Below are positions 9,087 through 18,664 of a DNA stretch of 64,000 nt, one piece after another; position 1 is the stretch's first letter, and every line of letters starts with the position of its first letter. Below the pieces are notes generated by a model. That model saw only the letters and a program-made list of their open reading frames with translations. It did not search any database and had not been told where the DNA came from. Both the position numbers and the translations under genes were made by a program. The stretch comes from Candidatus Methylopumilus rimovensis (GTDB lineage: Bacteria; Pseudomonadota; Gammaproteobacteria; Burkholderiales; Methylophilaceae), in NCBI RefSeq assembly GCF_006364615.1, contig NZ_CP040986.1, positions 1,178,001 to 1,242,000 on the forward strand, in the 5' to 3' direction.

Positions 9087-9712
9087 TCAATCGCTTCTCT
9101 GTTTTATTCCCTACTTTATTCGCTGCAATCTTGGCTTTTATTTCATACTGGGTTCAAGTTTCTGTTGAAAATGAAAGCGAAAAAAGAGGAAATAAATTAA
9201 GTAATAGTCCTGATTATTTTTTAACTAACTTTAAAACAACACAAACTGAGCCAGATGGCTCTGTTCATTTTATTTTGTCAGCAAATGAAATGGTACATTT
9301 TGCTAAAGATGATACTACACGTTTAAAAAAACCACTTTTTATTAGATACAAAAATAATCTACCTAGCTCACAAATTGAAGGCGGTCTTGGTCTTGTCTCG
9401 ACTGATGGTGAAGAAGTGCGGATGATTGATAATGTAAAAGTAGCTCGTCTCGAAACAGAAACAAAACCAAAAATGGAACTTTTTACAGACCAACTAACTG
9501 TATTGCCTCATAAAGACCAAGCATTTACAAAAAGCCCTGTTCGTATTATTCAAGACCCTAAAACTGTCGTCAATGCGATCGGCATGAAATATGACAAAAA
9601 GAATGGAATAATAACCTTGTTAGAGAAAGTTCGCGTGCATTATGAAAAGCCAGCAAAGAAAACTAATTTAACTGCTCATCCTATTATTCAAAATAAGAAG
9701 CTAAAAAAATAA
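9083..9712 (+). CDS. lptC: LPS export protein LptC
   Basis: A bitopic inner-membrane protein of 209 residues with one N-terminal anchor (about 7-25) and a periplasmic beta-jellyroll of the LptC/LptA type. It receives lipopolysaccharide from LptB2FG and hands it to LptA. Sequence identity in LptC is low, so the call leans on length, the single anchor, the TDGEEVRMIDNV turn and its place between kdsC and lptA. It overlaps both neighbours (ATGA with kdsC, one base with lptA). Confidence 0.9.
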   Translation: MINRFSVLFPTLFAAILAFISYWVQVSVENESEKRGNKLSNSPDYFLTNFKTTQTEPDGSVHFILSANEMVHFAKDDTTRLKKPLFIRYKNNLPSSQIEGGLGLVSTDGEEVRMIDNVKVARLETETKPKMELFTDQLTVLPHKDQAFTKSPVRIIQDPKTVVNAIGMKYDKKNGIITLLEKVRVHYEKPAKKTNLTAHPIIQNKKLKK

Positions 9713-10266
9713 TGTCCCCAATATTTTTTAAACCATCGCTATTAAAATTTATATTTACTTGTTTATGCTTTTTAAGTATGACTTCGCCTAATGTCTTTGC
9801 AGAAAAAGCGGATCGAGATAAGCCTATCGAACTTGAGTCTGACACAATGACATCAAACGATTCAAAAAATACAAGTGTATATACTGGTAATGTGATTTTG
9901 ACACAAGGCACACTTCTCATTAAAGCTGACGAACTGACTGTTCGAGAGGATAATCAAGGCTTTCAACATAGTACAAGTGTCGGCAACCCAACGACCTTCA
10001 AACAAAAACGAGAAGGTAAGAATGACTATATTGAAGGAAGTGCGCAGAGAATTGAATATGACGGCCGTATGGATAAAGTTCATTTATATAGCAAGGCATG
10101 GGTAAAACAAGGTCAGGATGTCATTTACGGTGATTACATCATGTATGACGCAAATGCTGAATTTGCAAAAGCAATGTCCGGCAATACTAAAAATAAAGCG
10201 GGAGAAACTGTCCCTGGCGCTAGAACGCGTGCAATTATTCAACCAAAGAAAAAGCCACAGGAATAA
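9712..10266 (+). CDS. lptA: LPS periplasmic bridge protein LptA
   Basis: A periplasmic protein of 184 residues with a signal peptide (cleavage near VFAEKA) and the OstA/LptA beta-jellyroll. It polymerises to bridge the inner and outer membrane for lipopolysaccharide transport. The DKPIELESDTM opening, YTGNVILTQGTLLIKADEL and IEGSAQRIEYD strands are typical. It is translationally coupled to lptC and followed nine bases later by lptB. Confidence 0.94.
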   Translation: MSPIFFKPSLLKFIFTCLCFLSMTSPNVFAEKADRDKPIELESDTMTSNDSKNTSVYTGNVILTQGTLLIKADELTVREDNQGFQHSTSVGNPTTFKQKREGKNDYIEGSAQRIEYDGRMDKVHLYSKAWVKQGQDVIYGDYIMYDANAEFAKAMSGNTKNKAGETVPGARTRAIIQPKKKPQE

Positions 10267-10275
10267 CGATCTAAT

Positions 10276-10998
10276 ATGAGCGAATTAGTCATTGAAAATC
10301 TTAAAAAATCCTTTAAAAAAAGAACTGTTGTTCAAGACGTATCTTTAACTATTAAGAGTGGTGAAATTGTCGGATTACTAGGCCCTAATGGCGCTGGAAA
10401 GACTACAAGTTTTTATATGATTGTAGGGCTTATTCCAGCTGATCGAGGACGCATTTCATTAGATGATGTCAATATATCTAAAATGCCAATTCATAGCCGG
10501 GCGAAATTGGGTTTATCTTATCTACCCCAAGAGTCTTCAATCTTTAGAAAAATGACTGTGTCTGAAAATATTTTGGCTATTTTAGAACTACAAGAATTAA
10601 CTCGTGAAAAAATGAATAAGAGACTTGAAGAGCTTCTTCAAGAATTAGGCATTACTCACATTAGAAATAATACTGCAATCAGTCTTTCTGGTGGCGAAAG
10701 ACGTCGCGTTGAAATTGCTAGATGCCTAGCTTCTAATCCAGCCTTTATTTTACTAGATGAACCTTTTGCAGGAATTGACCCTATTGCGGTAATTGATATT
10801 CAGAAAATTATCAAATATCTTGCTGAACAAAAAATTGGCATCCTTATTACAGATCATAACGTTCGCGAAACATTAGGTATTTGTGATCGTGCGTATATTG
10901 TGAATCAAGGCAAAATACTTGCATCAGGCCTGCCTAAAGCGCTTGCTAATGATCAAAATGTTAGAGATGTTTATTTAGGTAAAGACTTTTATTTATAA
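10276..10998 (+). CDS. lptB: LPS export ABC transporter ATPase LptB
   Basis: The cytoplasmic ATPase that powers LptFG extraction of lipopolysaccharide. All ABC motifs are intact in the 240 residues: Walker [10 protein letters not shown] (about 37-45), Q-loop YLPQESSIF, signature [13 protein letters not shown], Walker [11 protein letters not shown] and the switch histidine in [10 protein letters not shown]. lptF and lptG are not in the window, as is usual. It precedes rpoN by 26 bases. Confidence 0.97.
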   Translation: MSELVIENLKKSFKKRTVVQDVSLTIKSGEIVGLLGPNGAGKTTSFYMIVGLIPADRGRISLDDVNISKMPIHSRAKLGLSYLPQESSIFRKMTVSENILAILELQELTREKMNKRLEELLQELGITHIRNNTAISLSGGERRRVEIARCLASNPAFILLDEPFAGIDPIAVIDIQKIIKYLAEQKIGILITDHNVRETLGICDRAYIVNQGKILASGLPKALANDQNVRDVYLGKDFYL

Positions 10999-11024
10999 GT
11001 ACTTAAATAAGTGCTATTTAAGCG

Positions 11025-12434
11025 ATGAAACAAAATCTTCAATTTAAAGCATCCCAGCATTTATCGCTTACCCCGCAACTTCAGCAATCTATAAAACTTT
11101 TACAAATGTCTTCGGTTGAACTTAACCAAGAACTTGAAATTTTAATTCAACAAAATCCTTTGATTGAAATATTTGAAGAAGAGGATGAGGAAGAAAACAA
11201 AAATACCCCGACAATTTCTCAAGAAGAAACTTCATTTGAAATTTTGAATCATCAAGAACATCAAGAAGCTATTTATGATCATGAAATTAATTGGGGTGAC
11301 GAGTATACAAAAGATAATTACGCTGAATCACCTGACTATCAAGAACCTGCATCACAAACATTAAAACAATACCTTGAAGATATTTTTCATTTAATTCCGA
11401 TTAGTGAAAAAGATCAGGCTATTATTTCTCTTTTGATAGATTCAATTAATGAAGATGGTTATCTAGAGGAGTCTCTTGATTATTTTTTAGCAAGCATTCC
11501 AAAAGAATATGAGGTAAGTATTGAAGAAATAGAATCTTTACTAAAGCTTCTTCAAAAACAAGCTCCTCCTGGTATTGGCGCAAGAGACCTCATAGAATGC
11601 CTGACTCTTCAACTTGAGAGTAAAGAAGAAACTCCGATTCATTTACTCTCTATTAAAGTAATTAAGAACCATCTAAATCTTTTAGCTGCGCGTGACTTTG
11701 TGAGACTTAAAAAAATACTAGGGTGTGAAGATGAAGCATTAAGAGATGTTCAAAAAGTAATTAAAAGCCTTAATCCAAAACCTGGAAATATATTTTCCAC
11801 TATTGAAAGTCATCATTTCATTCAACATGAAGTTAATGTCAAAAAAGTGAAGGCTAAATGGCAAGTTTCATTAAATGAGCAAGCGATTCCCAAACTTCGC
11901 TTAAATCATATTTATCGAGACTTAATAAAGAACTCACAAAATGACGTTGCACATCATTTATCTAGTCAGATACAAGAAGCTAAATGGATTGTGAAAAATA
12001 TACAACAACGCTTTATCACAATCCTTAAAGTCTCCGAGGCAATTATGAGACATCAAAAAGACTTTTTAGATCATGGCGAATCTATGATGAAACCTCTTGT
12101 TTTAAGGGAGATTGCTGAAGAAGTGGGCCTTCATGAATCCACAATATCTCGCGTCACATCAAATAAATATATTAATACGCCACGTGGTATTTATGAACTC
12201 AAATTTTTCTTCGGCAGCTCGATTGATAGTGCGTCAGGGAATGAGCTTGCATCTACCGCAATAAGGGCTAAAATTAAAGAAGTCATTAAACAAGGAGATC
12301 CGAAAAAACCACTTTCAGATAATGAAATTGTCTTATTATTGAAGAGGCAAAATATTAATATCGCTCGTCGAACCGTAGCAAAATATAGAGAAATACTAAA
12401 TATTGCTCCAACCAATCTTAGAAAAATTTTATAA
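11025..12434 (+). CDS. rpoN: RNA polymerase sigma-54 factor
   Basis: Sigma-54 of 469 residues. Region I (about 1-50) is the glutamine/leucine-rich activator-interacting segment LTPQLQQSIKLLQMS. An acidic region II follows, then the core-binding domain (about 110-300), the HTH (EEVGLHESTISRVT) and the C-terminal RpoN box ARRTVAKYRE that reads the -24 element. All parts look complete, so sigma-54 should be functional. The only sigma-54-activator-like protein in the window (NtrX) lacks the motifs needed to open sigma-54 promoters, so true activators must be encoded elsewhere. Confidence 0.97.
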   Translation: MKQNLQFKASQHLSLTPQLQQSIKLLQMSSVELNQELEILIQQNPLIEIFEEEDEEENKNTPTISQEETSFEILNHQEHQEAIYDHEINWGDEYTKDNYAESPDYQEPASQTLKQYLEDIFHLIPISEKDQAIISLLIDSINEDGYLEESLDYFLASIPKEYEVSIEEIESLLKLLQKQAPPGIGARDLIECLTLQLESKEETPIHLLSIKVIKNHLNLLAARDFVRLKKILGCEDEALRDVQKVIKSLNPKPGNIFSTIESHHFIQHEVNVKKVKAKWQVSLNEQAIPKLRLNHIYRDLIKNSQNDVAHHLSSQIQEAKWIVKNIQQRFITILKVSEAIMRHQKDFLDHGESMMKPLVLREIAEEVGLHESTISRVTSNKYINTPRGIYELKFFFGSSIDSASGNELASTAIRAKIKEVIKQGDPKKPLSDNEIVLLLKRQNINIARRTVAKYREILNIAPTNLRKIL

Positions 12435-12455
12435 ACCCAACCTTAAGGAAACGTC

Positions 12456-12782
12456 ATGAATATTCATTTGACTGGCCATCACTTAGAAATTACTCCGTCA
12501 TTAAAGGAATATATTCAAACTAAATTAGCTAAAATTTTTCACCATTTTGATCATGTCATTGATGCAAAAGTAACTCTCACCGTTAATAAATTGGAGCATA
12601 TTGCGGAAGCTACAATTCACCTCCCTAAGAGTGATATCCACGCTGAGTGCAGAGGTGAAAGTATGTATAGTGCCATTGATTTACTCTCAGACAAGCTAGA
12701 TCGTCAAGTCATTAAATACAAAGAAGTTCATAAAGACCATCACAGAGTTCAGGGCGGTTTAAAACATCAACCAATCGAATAA
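12456..12782 (+). CDS. hpf: Ribosome hibernation promoting factor (short HPF/RaiA family)
   Basis: A short-form ribosome-associated protein of 108 residues that docks in the 30S decoding region and promotes inactive ribosome dimers in stationary phase. The opening MNIHLTGHHLEITPSLKEYI and the AEATIHLPKSDIHAE strand are typical. The long-form C-terminal dimerisation domain is absent. Its TAA stop overlaps the ATG of hprK by one base. Position directly after rpoN is conserved in proteobacteria. Confidence 0.93.
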   Translation: MNIHLTGHHLEITPSLKEYIQTKLAKIFHHFDHVIDAKVTLTVNKLEHIAEATIHLPKSDIHAECRGESMYSAIDLLSDKLDRQVIKYKEVHKDHHRVQGGLKHQPIE

Positions 12783-13363
12783 TGTATCTATCAAAGTTCT
12801 TTAATTTAATTGCATTAAAATCCAAAGACCCTGAAGTTACAAACCATACACACGGTGTATTTGTTGAAATAAAAGGTAAAGGTATTTTAATTATTGGGAA
12901 GTCAGGTATTGGCAAAAGTGAGGTGGTACTTGATTTGATCAGTAGAGGTCACAAACTTATTGCTGATGATAGTGTGTCTTTTTATAAAAACGATAAAAAT
13001 AAAATTATAGGAAAAGCTCCGTCACTTTTAAAAAATCTAATGGAAGTTCGTGGCCTAGGAATTCTCGATATTAAAAAATTGTTTGGTCGTAAAAGTGTGG
13101 CTTTAGAACAAAAACTTTTTTTAGTTATTGAATTAAAAAAATTCCGAAAAAAACTTGATTGTTCAAGACTAGAAATGACTGTAAATACTTTTAGACTTAT
13201 TGATATTAATATCCCTAAAATTGAAATCCCTATGACTCAAACAAGACATATAAGCCTCTTGATTGAAACGGCAGTTAAAAATTACATATTACTCAAGAAT
13301 GGGCCTAGCACAATAAGTCATTTGTCTCAGAAACTTAACCTTCAATTAAGTTTGGATCATTAA
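12782..13363 (+). CDS. hprK: HPr kinase/phosphorylase, C-terminal catalytic domain only
   Basis: An enzyme that phosphorylates HPr on Ser46 and reverses it. Catalytic features are present: Walker A GKSGIGKS (39-46), the aspartates in IADDSV (62-63) and the family signature MEVRGLGILDI (about 87-96). The protein has only 193 residues against roughly 310 in most bacteria, because the N-terminal HprK domain is missing. The start overlaps the hpf stop, so there is no room for that domain upstream. The usual GRN of the C-terminal loop reads TRH. Catalytic-domain-only HprK is known in Alphaproteobacteria; here it probably reflects genome reduction. Confidence 0.9.
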   Translation: MYLSKFFNLIALKSKDPEVTNHTHGVFVEIKGKGILIIGKSGIGKSEVVLDLISRGHKLIADDSVSFYKNDKNKIIGKAPSLLKNLMEVRGLGILDIKKLFGRKSVALEQKLFLVIELKKFRKKLDCSRLEMTVNTFRLIDINIPKIEIPMTQTRHISLLIETAVKNYILLKNGPSTISHLSQKLNLQLSLDH

Positions 13364-13365
13364 TT

Positions 13366-14205
13366 ATGGAAGTCATTATTATTTCAGGACTATCGGGCTC
13401 AGGTAAAAGTATTGCCTTAAATGCTCTCGAAGACAATGACTTTTACTGTATCGATAACTTACCTGTCACACTTTTGTCAAATATTTCACAACATCTAAAT
13501 CATGAGCATCAAGACAAGGTTGCAATTAGTGTTGATATTAGAAGTATTGATATTGAAAAATTACCCTTCGTTATAAAAGAAATTGAATCGTTATCAATTA
13601 AAACGAAGTTGATTTACCTAGAATCATCCACCGAGTCTATCGTAAGACGATTTGGTGAAACGAGACGCAGACATCCCCTTGCAAACGAAAAGCTATCTCT
13701 TTCTGAAACTATAGAAAAAGAAAGGTCTATGCTTGCACCTTTAGCTGAGATTGGTTATAAAATTGATACTAGCAGCATGTCAGTAAATGCATTAAAGAAA
13801 GCATTGAACGAATTGATTGAGTTAAAGGAAGATCATCTTGCCTTGCAATTTAGTTCGTTCGGATACAAATTTGGCATCCCACTTGATGCAGATTTTATTT
13901 TTGATGTGCGCTGTCTTCCGAACCCACACTATGAGTCTAATTTAAAAAATTTAACTGGCTTAGATAAGTCTGTTGCAGAATTTTTTCAAGGCTATAATGA
14001 AGTCAATAAAATGTATCAAGATATCAATCACTTTGTAAATGAGTGGCTAGGCTCTTTTAAAAAAGATCAAAGACATTCACTTCATATAGCTATTGGATGC
14101 ACTGGGGGCAAGCATCGCTCAGTTTATATTGCAAATAAATTATTCACTAATTTCTATAACCCAAAATCTCAGGTAATTATTCGCCACAGAGATATTAACC
14201 ATTAA
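13366..14205 (+). CDS. rapZ: RNase adapter protein / nucleotide-binding protein RapZ
   Basis: A P-loop protein of 279 residues. In E. coli RapZ delivers the small RNA GlmZ to RNase E and so controls GlmS and amino-sugar supply; the role outside Enterobacteria is less clear. Walker A is GLSGSGKS (about 8-15), the Walker B-like segment is VDIRS, and the conserved C-terminal HIAIGCTGGKHRSVYIA and RHRDI are intact. It starts two bases after hprK and is followed by PTS genes, a standard linkage. Confidence 0.94.
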   Translation: MEVIIISGLSGSGKSIALNALEDNDFYCIDNLPVTLLSNISQHLNHEHQDKVAISVDIRSIDIEKLPFVIKEIESLSIKTKLIYLESSTESIVRRFGETRRRHPLANEKLSLSETIEKERSMLAPLAEIGYKIDTSSMSVNALKKALNELIELKEDHLALQFSSFGYKFGIPLDADFIFDVRCLPNPHYESNLKNLTGLDKSVAEFFQGYNEVNKMYQDINHFVNEWLGSFKKDQRHSLHIAIGCTGGKHRSVYIANKLFTNFYNPKSQVIIRHRDINH

Positions 14206-14212
14206 GACACTT

Positions 14213-14611
14213 ATGATTGGCATCCTTCTTATTACACACGGCGAACTTGGAAAATCTCTAATTGAATGTGCTATACATGTTCTAGGCGACAGGCCAAAGC
14301 TTCTAGATTCTCTTACGATTGAAAATGATTGTGCACACGAAAATATGTATAAGGAAATTTCAGAAAAAATTAATGTATTAGATCAGGGTGATGGCGTTTT
14401 GATTCTTACAGATATTTTTGGAGCAACGCCTTGTAATATTATTACTAAAATAATTAAATCTGGCAAAGTCAATGCGATTGCGGGTGTTAATTTGTCTATG
14501 CTCATTCGAAGCATTAGCTACCGACATGAGTCCTTTGATGTTCTAATTGCTAAAGCAATTCAAGGCGCTCAGGATGGCATTATTCATATTCAATCTAATC
14601 AAACATGCTAA
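14213..14611 (+). CDS. PTS EIIA component, mannose-family type
   Basis: A single-domain EIIA of the mannose family (132 residues). The phosphoryl-accepting histidine is His9 in LLITHGELG. No EIIB, EIIC or EIID gene is adjacent, so in this block the phosphotransfer chain EI-HPr-EIIA appears to end in regulation rather than sugar uptake, as in other betaproteobacteria. The partner regulated is unknown. Its end overlaps ptsH by seven bases. Confidence 0.9.
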   Translation: MIGILLITHGELGKSLIECAIHVLGDRPKLLDSLTIENDCAHENMYKEISEKINVLDQGDGVLILTDIFGATPCNIITKIIKSGKVNAIAGVNLSMLIRSISYRHESFDVLIAKAIQGAQDGIIHIQSNQTC

Positions 14612-14874
14612 TAACTTCTACTAAAATTATTAACAAACTAGGTTTACATGCCAGAGCTTCCGCAAAGTTAACTCAGGTTGCTAATCAATTTAAATCTGAT
14701 ATATGGATTGAAAAAAATAATAAAAAAGTAAATGCAAAAAGCATTATGGGTGTAATGATGCTAGCGGCTAGTCAAGGTTCAGATATTACAATCACAACCG
14801 AAGGCTCTGACGAACAAGATGCATTGAATTCTATTATTGCTCTTATCAATGATTATTTTGGAGAAGGGGAGTAG
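14605..14874 (+). CDS. ptsH: Phosphocarrier protein HPr
   Basis: HPr of 89 residues carrying phosphate between EI and EIIA. His15 (in LGLHARAS) is the EI phosphorylation site and Ser46 (in NAKSIMGV) is the HPr-kinase site, so both regulatory inputs are retained alongside the shortened HprK. It overlaps the EIIA gene and is followed six bases later by ptsI. Confidence 0.95.
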   Translation: MLITSTKIINKLGLHARASAKLTQVANQFKSDIWIEKNNKKVNAKSIMGVMMLAASQGSDITITTEGSDEQDALNSIIALINDYFGEGE

Positions 14875-14880
14875 TCCTAT

Positions 14881-16614
14881 ATGACTCCTTTTAGCCTTCA
14901 CGGCATTGGTGTTTCGAATGGCATTGCAATAGGCAAGGCACATTTGATATCCAATGCACTACTTGAAGTTGTTCAATACGATATTGATTTAAAAAATATT
15001 CCTCATGAAATTAAAAGATTTGAGGACGCTGTTAATACCGTAAGAATTGAACTCAATAAAATAAAATCGCAACTTCCTTCAGATGCACCAGGTGAATTAG
15101 GATCATTTATTGATACTCACATAATGATACTTAATGATAAATCATTATCTGTGTTGCCAAAATCGATTATTGAAAATGAAAAATGTAATGCGGAGTGGGC
15201 GATAAAAAAACAAATGGATAGTGTCGTAAATCAATTCGATCAAATCGAAGATCAATATCTAAGAGAAAGAAAGCAAGACGTTATTCAAGTTGTCGAGAGA
15301 GTTATTAAAATACTTTTGGGCCATTCAAACCAAATTGCAGTAAAGAATAAAGAAAAATTAACAATTTTAGTAGCACATGATATTTCACCAGCAGACGCTC
15401 TTCATTTCAAAAACCATAAATATGCTGCCTTTATTACGGATGGGGGTGGTGTTACTTCTCATACCGCGATCTTATCAAGGAGTTTAAATATTCCTTCAAT
15501 CGTAGCATTGCAAAATGCCCGATCTTTAATACGCGACAATGATTTAATTATTGTTGATGGTACAGAAGGTGTTGTAATTGTTAATCCAACCCATGAAATT
15601 CAAAAACATTATAAGAAAATTCAGGATTCATGGGATAACGAACAAGAAAAACTACAGCGTATCAAAACAAAAAAATCAATCACTCAAGATGGAGCCACAA
15701 TTCACCTTTTTGCAAATATTGAAGTTCCAAACGATATTATCTCGGTTAATGCTTCAGGAGCGAGTGGTATTGGTTTATTTAGAACAGAATTCTTATTTAT
15801 GAATCGGCAAGATATGCCAGATGAGGAAGAGCAATTTCAAGCTTACAAGAAAGTTGCTGAAGCCATGGGTAAAAGACCTGTCACTATTCGCACCTTGGAT
15901 TCTGGCGCTGACAAACAAACAGCTTTGGACAATAAAAAAATAAGTCCTAACCCAGCATTAGGTTTAAGAGCGATCCGATTATGCTTATCTGAGCCTAAAG
16001 TTTTTATGACCCAACTTCGAGCTATTTTAAGAGCGTCTCAATTTGGAAATATTAAAATTCTTTTTCCTATGTTAAGCAGTATAAGTGAACTTCGGCAAAC
16101 TAAACTTATTCTAGAAAGAGCAAAGGCGAGCTTAAGGAAAGAGAAAATAAAATTTAATGAAAATATTCTTATTGGCGGCATGATTGAAATACCAGCTGCC
16201 GCAATCAGTGCAGATATTTTCGCTCAAGAGTTAGACTTTTTATCAATCGGCACTAATGATTTAATTCAATATGCGCTAGCAATCGATCGCACAGATGACG
16301 CAGTATCTCATCTATACAATCCACTTCATCCTGCTGTCTTGAAATTAATAGCTCTTACAATAAAGTCAGCACATAAATACAAGAAATCTATCGCTATTTG
16401 TGGTGAAATGGCAGGCGAGCCCAAACTTACCAAATTATTGATTGCTATGGGCGTTGAACAACTCTCTATGCATCCTTCACATATCCTAAGTGTCAAACAA
16501 CAGGTTTTAACTAGCTCAATCAAAAATATGAAGGCTTCGGTTCTTAAGTTACTTAACCTAAATGAAGTTGATAAAATTGAAACTTTACTTAAAAAGATTA
16601 ATCAATCTAGTTAA
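14881..16614 (+). CDS. ptsI: Phosphoenolpyruvate-protein phosphotransferase (Enzyme I)
   Basis: Enzyme I of 577 residues, full length. It takes phosphate from PEP and passes it to HPr. Domain order is normal: N-terminal HPr-binding/phosphohistidine domain with the active histidine in GGGVTSHTAILSR (about 190-200), then the PEP-binding TIM barrel with GIGLFRTEFLFM, TIRTLDSG and the C-terminal SIGTNDLIQY and CGEMAG motifs. It closes the rpoN-PTS block. Confidence 0.96.
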   Translation: MTPFSLHGIGVSNGIAIGKAHLISNALLEVVQYDIDLKNIPHEIKRFEDAVNTVRIELNKIKSQLPSDAPGELGSFIDTHIMILNDKSLSVLPKSIIENEKCNAEWAIKKQMDSVVNQFDQIEDQYLRERKQDVIQVVERVIKILLGHSNQIAVKNKEKLTILVAHDISPADALHFKNHKYAAFITDGGGVTSHTAILSRSLNIPSIVALQNARSLIRDNDLIIVDGTEGVVIVNPTHEIQKHYKKIQDSWDNEQEKLQRIKTKKSITQDGATIHLFANIEVPNDIISVNASGASGIGLFRTEFLFMNRQDMPDEEEQFQAYKKVAEAMGKRPVTIRTLDSGADKQTALDNKKISPNPALGLRAIRLCLSEPKVFMTQLRAILRASQFGNIKILFPMLSSISELRQTKLILERAKASLRKEKIKFNENILIGGMIEIPAAAISADIFAQELDFLSIGTNDLIQYALAIDRTDDAVSHLYNPLHPAVLKLIALTIKSAHKYKKSIAICGEMAGEPKLTKLLIAMGVEQLSMHPSHILSVKQQVLTSSIKNMKASVLKLLNLNEVDKIETLLKKINQSS

Positions 16615-16634
16615 ATCATAACTTTTAAACCATC

Positions 16635-18659
16635 ATGAATAACCCTGTCTTAAATCGCGAAGGCCTTCCACTATTTGATCAAATTAAACCCGATCATATT
16701 TCTCCAGCCATTGAAAGTATTCTCAAAGAAGCTAATACCTTAATTGATTCTCTTAAGGAAATGAGCGTAACTGCTTCATGGATAAACTTTGTAGAACCGA
16801 TCGAAATTATAAGTGAGAAAATTTCTAGGGCTTGGGGTCAAATTGAGCACCTCAATGCAGTTGTAAACTCGGAAAATTTAAGAAAATCTTACAACGATAA
16901 TCTTATAAAATTAACTGAGTTTTATACAAATCTTTCTCAAGATGAATCCCTTTATAAGAAATATCAATCCCTTAAAAATAGCGAGTTATTTAATTCACTC
17001 ACACCATCTCAAAAGCGGATCATTGAAAATGTCTTACGCGAATTTAAATTAGGCGGTGCGGAACTTAATGAAAAAGATAAGAAAAAATTTAAAGTTATTC
17101 AAGAAAAGCTTGCTAAGCTTTCAACTCAATTCGAGGAAAATATTCTAGATGCCACCAATGAATTTTCCATTTTTGTGGATCATCTTGATGAACTAAGAGG
17201 CATTCCTGAAGAAAATATTAAAAAAGCTTTTGCTGAAGCCAAGGAAGATAAAAAAGAAGGCTATAAGTTTACCCTTCACTTCCCATCTTATCTTCCAGTT
17301 ATGCAATATGCTGACAGCAGAGGTTTACGTGAAAAGCTATATCATGCTTATGCTACCCGCGCGTCTGAACTCGCATCGCCTAAGTTTGATAATACAAGAC
17401 TTATAGAAGAGATACTCGAGCTTCGTTATGAATCTTCAAAACTACTTGGCTTTGAAAATTTCACTGAGATGTCGCTTGTTACAAAAATGGCAAAATCGAG
17501 TGAGGAAGTTATAGGTTTTCTCATGGATTTAGCAAACAAAGCAAAACCTTTTGCTCTAAAAGATATGGACGAACTTAAGTCTTTTTCCAAAACCTTAAAT
17601 ATTGAAAAATTAGAAGCTTGGGATGTTGCTTATGTATCTGAAAAACTTCGCCAAGCCAAATATAGCTTTTCGGAAAATGAGGTTAAACAATATTTTCCTG
17701 AGCATCGTGTTTTGAAGGGCTTGTTTAAAGTAGTTGAAACAATCTTTAAATTAAAAATTACGAAATCAGATGCTCCTACTTGGCATAATGATGTAAGTTT
17801 TTACTCAATAAAAAATGAAAATGATGAATTGGTAGGTCAATTTTATTTGGATTTATATGCACGCAACCACAAACGTGGGGGTGCGTGGATGGATGAAGCT
17901 ATATCTCGATATAAAAATTCTCTAGAATCATCACACCCAGTTGCTTTTTTGACATGTAATTTTTCTTCCCCATCTGATAATAAAGCGGCTTTATTTTCTC
18001 ATGATGATGTAATTACTCTTTTTCATGAATTTGGTCATGGACTGCATCATATGTTAACTAAAGTTGATGATTACAGTATTTCTGGCATTAAAGGTGTTGA
18101 ATGGGATGCCGTTGAATTGCCTAGTCAATTTATGGAAAATTTCTGCTGGGAATGGGATGTAGTAAAACATATGACCGAACATGTTGATAACAAGGATCCT
18201 TTACCTAAAGCTTTATTTGACAAAATGATCCAGGCTAAAAATTTTCAATCAGGCATGCAAACCTTAAGACAAATTGAATTTTCCTTATTCGATATAAGAT
18301 TGCACACGGAATATAGCGATCAAAACAAAATTAACCCTATAACGCTTCTCGAAACTATTCGTGATGAAATTGCCGTTGTAAGACCCCCTTCTTGGAATCG
18401 CTTTCCTAATAGTTTTTCTCATATTTTTGCCGGTGGATATGCGGCCGGCTATTACAGTTATAAATGGGCTGAAGTTTTGGCTTCCGATGCTTTCAGCTTA
18501 TTTGAAGAACAAGGCATCTTATCAAGTCATGCCGGCCAAAAATTTCAAAATGAGATTTTATCAAAAGGTGGATCTAGGCCTGCCATGGAGTCTTTTGTAG
18601 CTTTCCGTGGACGGGAACCCTCAGTTGACGCTTTGCTCAGACATAATGGCATGGCTTAA
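16635..18659 (+). CDS. prlC: Oligopeptidase A (M3 family)
   Basis: A cytoplasmic zinc metallopeptidase of 674 residues that degrades small peptides, including cleaved signal peptides. The zinc motif HEFGH lies at about residue 464 in LFHEFGHGLHHML, with the third ligand in the ELPSQFMENF segment downstream. Length and the FAGGYAAGYYSYKWAEVL segment fit PrlC rather than the Dcp branch. It follows ptsI by 20 bases and precedes xthA by five. Confidence 0.94.
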   Translation: MNNPVLNREGLPLFDQIKPDHISPAIESILKEANTLIDSLKEMSVTASWINFVEPIEIISEKISRAWGQIEHLNAVVNSENLRKSYNDNLIKLTEFYTNLSQDESLYKKYQSLKNSELFNSLTPSQKRIIENVLREFKLGGAELNEKDKKKFKVIQEKLAKLSTQFEENILDATNEFSIFVDHLDELRGIPEENIKKAFAEAKEDKKEGYKFTLHFPSYLPVMQYADSRGLREKLYHAYATRASELASPKFDNTRLIEEILELRYESSKLLGFENFTEMSLVTKMAKSSEEVIGFLMDLANKAKPFALKDMDELKSFSKTLNIEKLEAWDVAYVSEKLRQAKYSFSENEVKQYFPEHRVLKGLFKVVETIFKLKITKSDAPTWHNDVSFYSIKNENDELVGQFYLDLYARNHKRGGAWMDEAISRYKNSLESSHPVAFLTCNFSSPSDNKAALFSHDDVITLFHEFGHGLHHMLTKVDDYSISGIKGVEWDAVELPSQFMENFCWEWDVVKHMTEHVDNKDPLPKALFDKMIQAKNFQSGMQTLRQIEFSLFDIRLHTEYSDQNKINPITLLETIRDEIAVVRPPSWNRFPNSFSHIFAGGYAAGYYSYKWAEVLASDAFSLFEEQGILSSHAGQKFQNEILSKGGSRPAMESFVAFRGREPSVDALLRHNGMA

Positions 18660-18664
18660 GCTTT

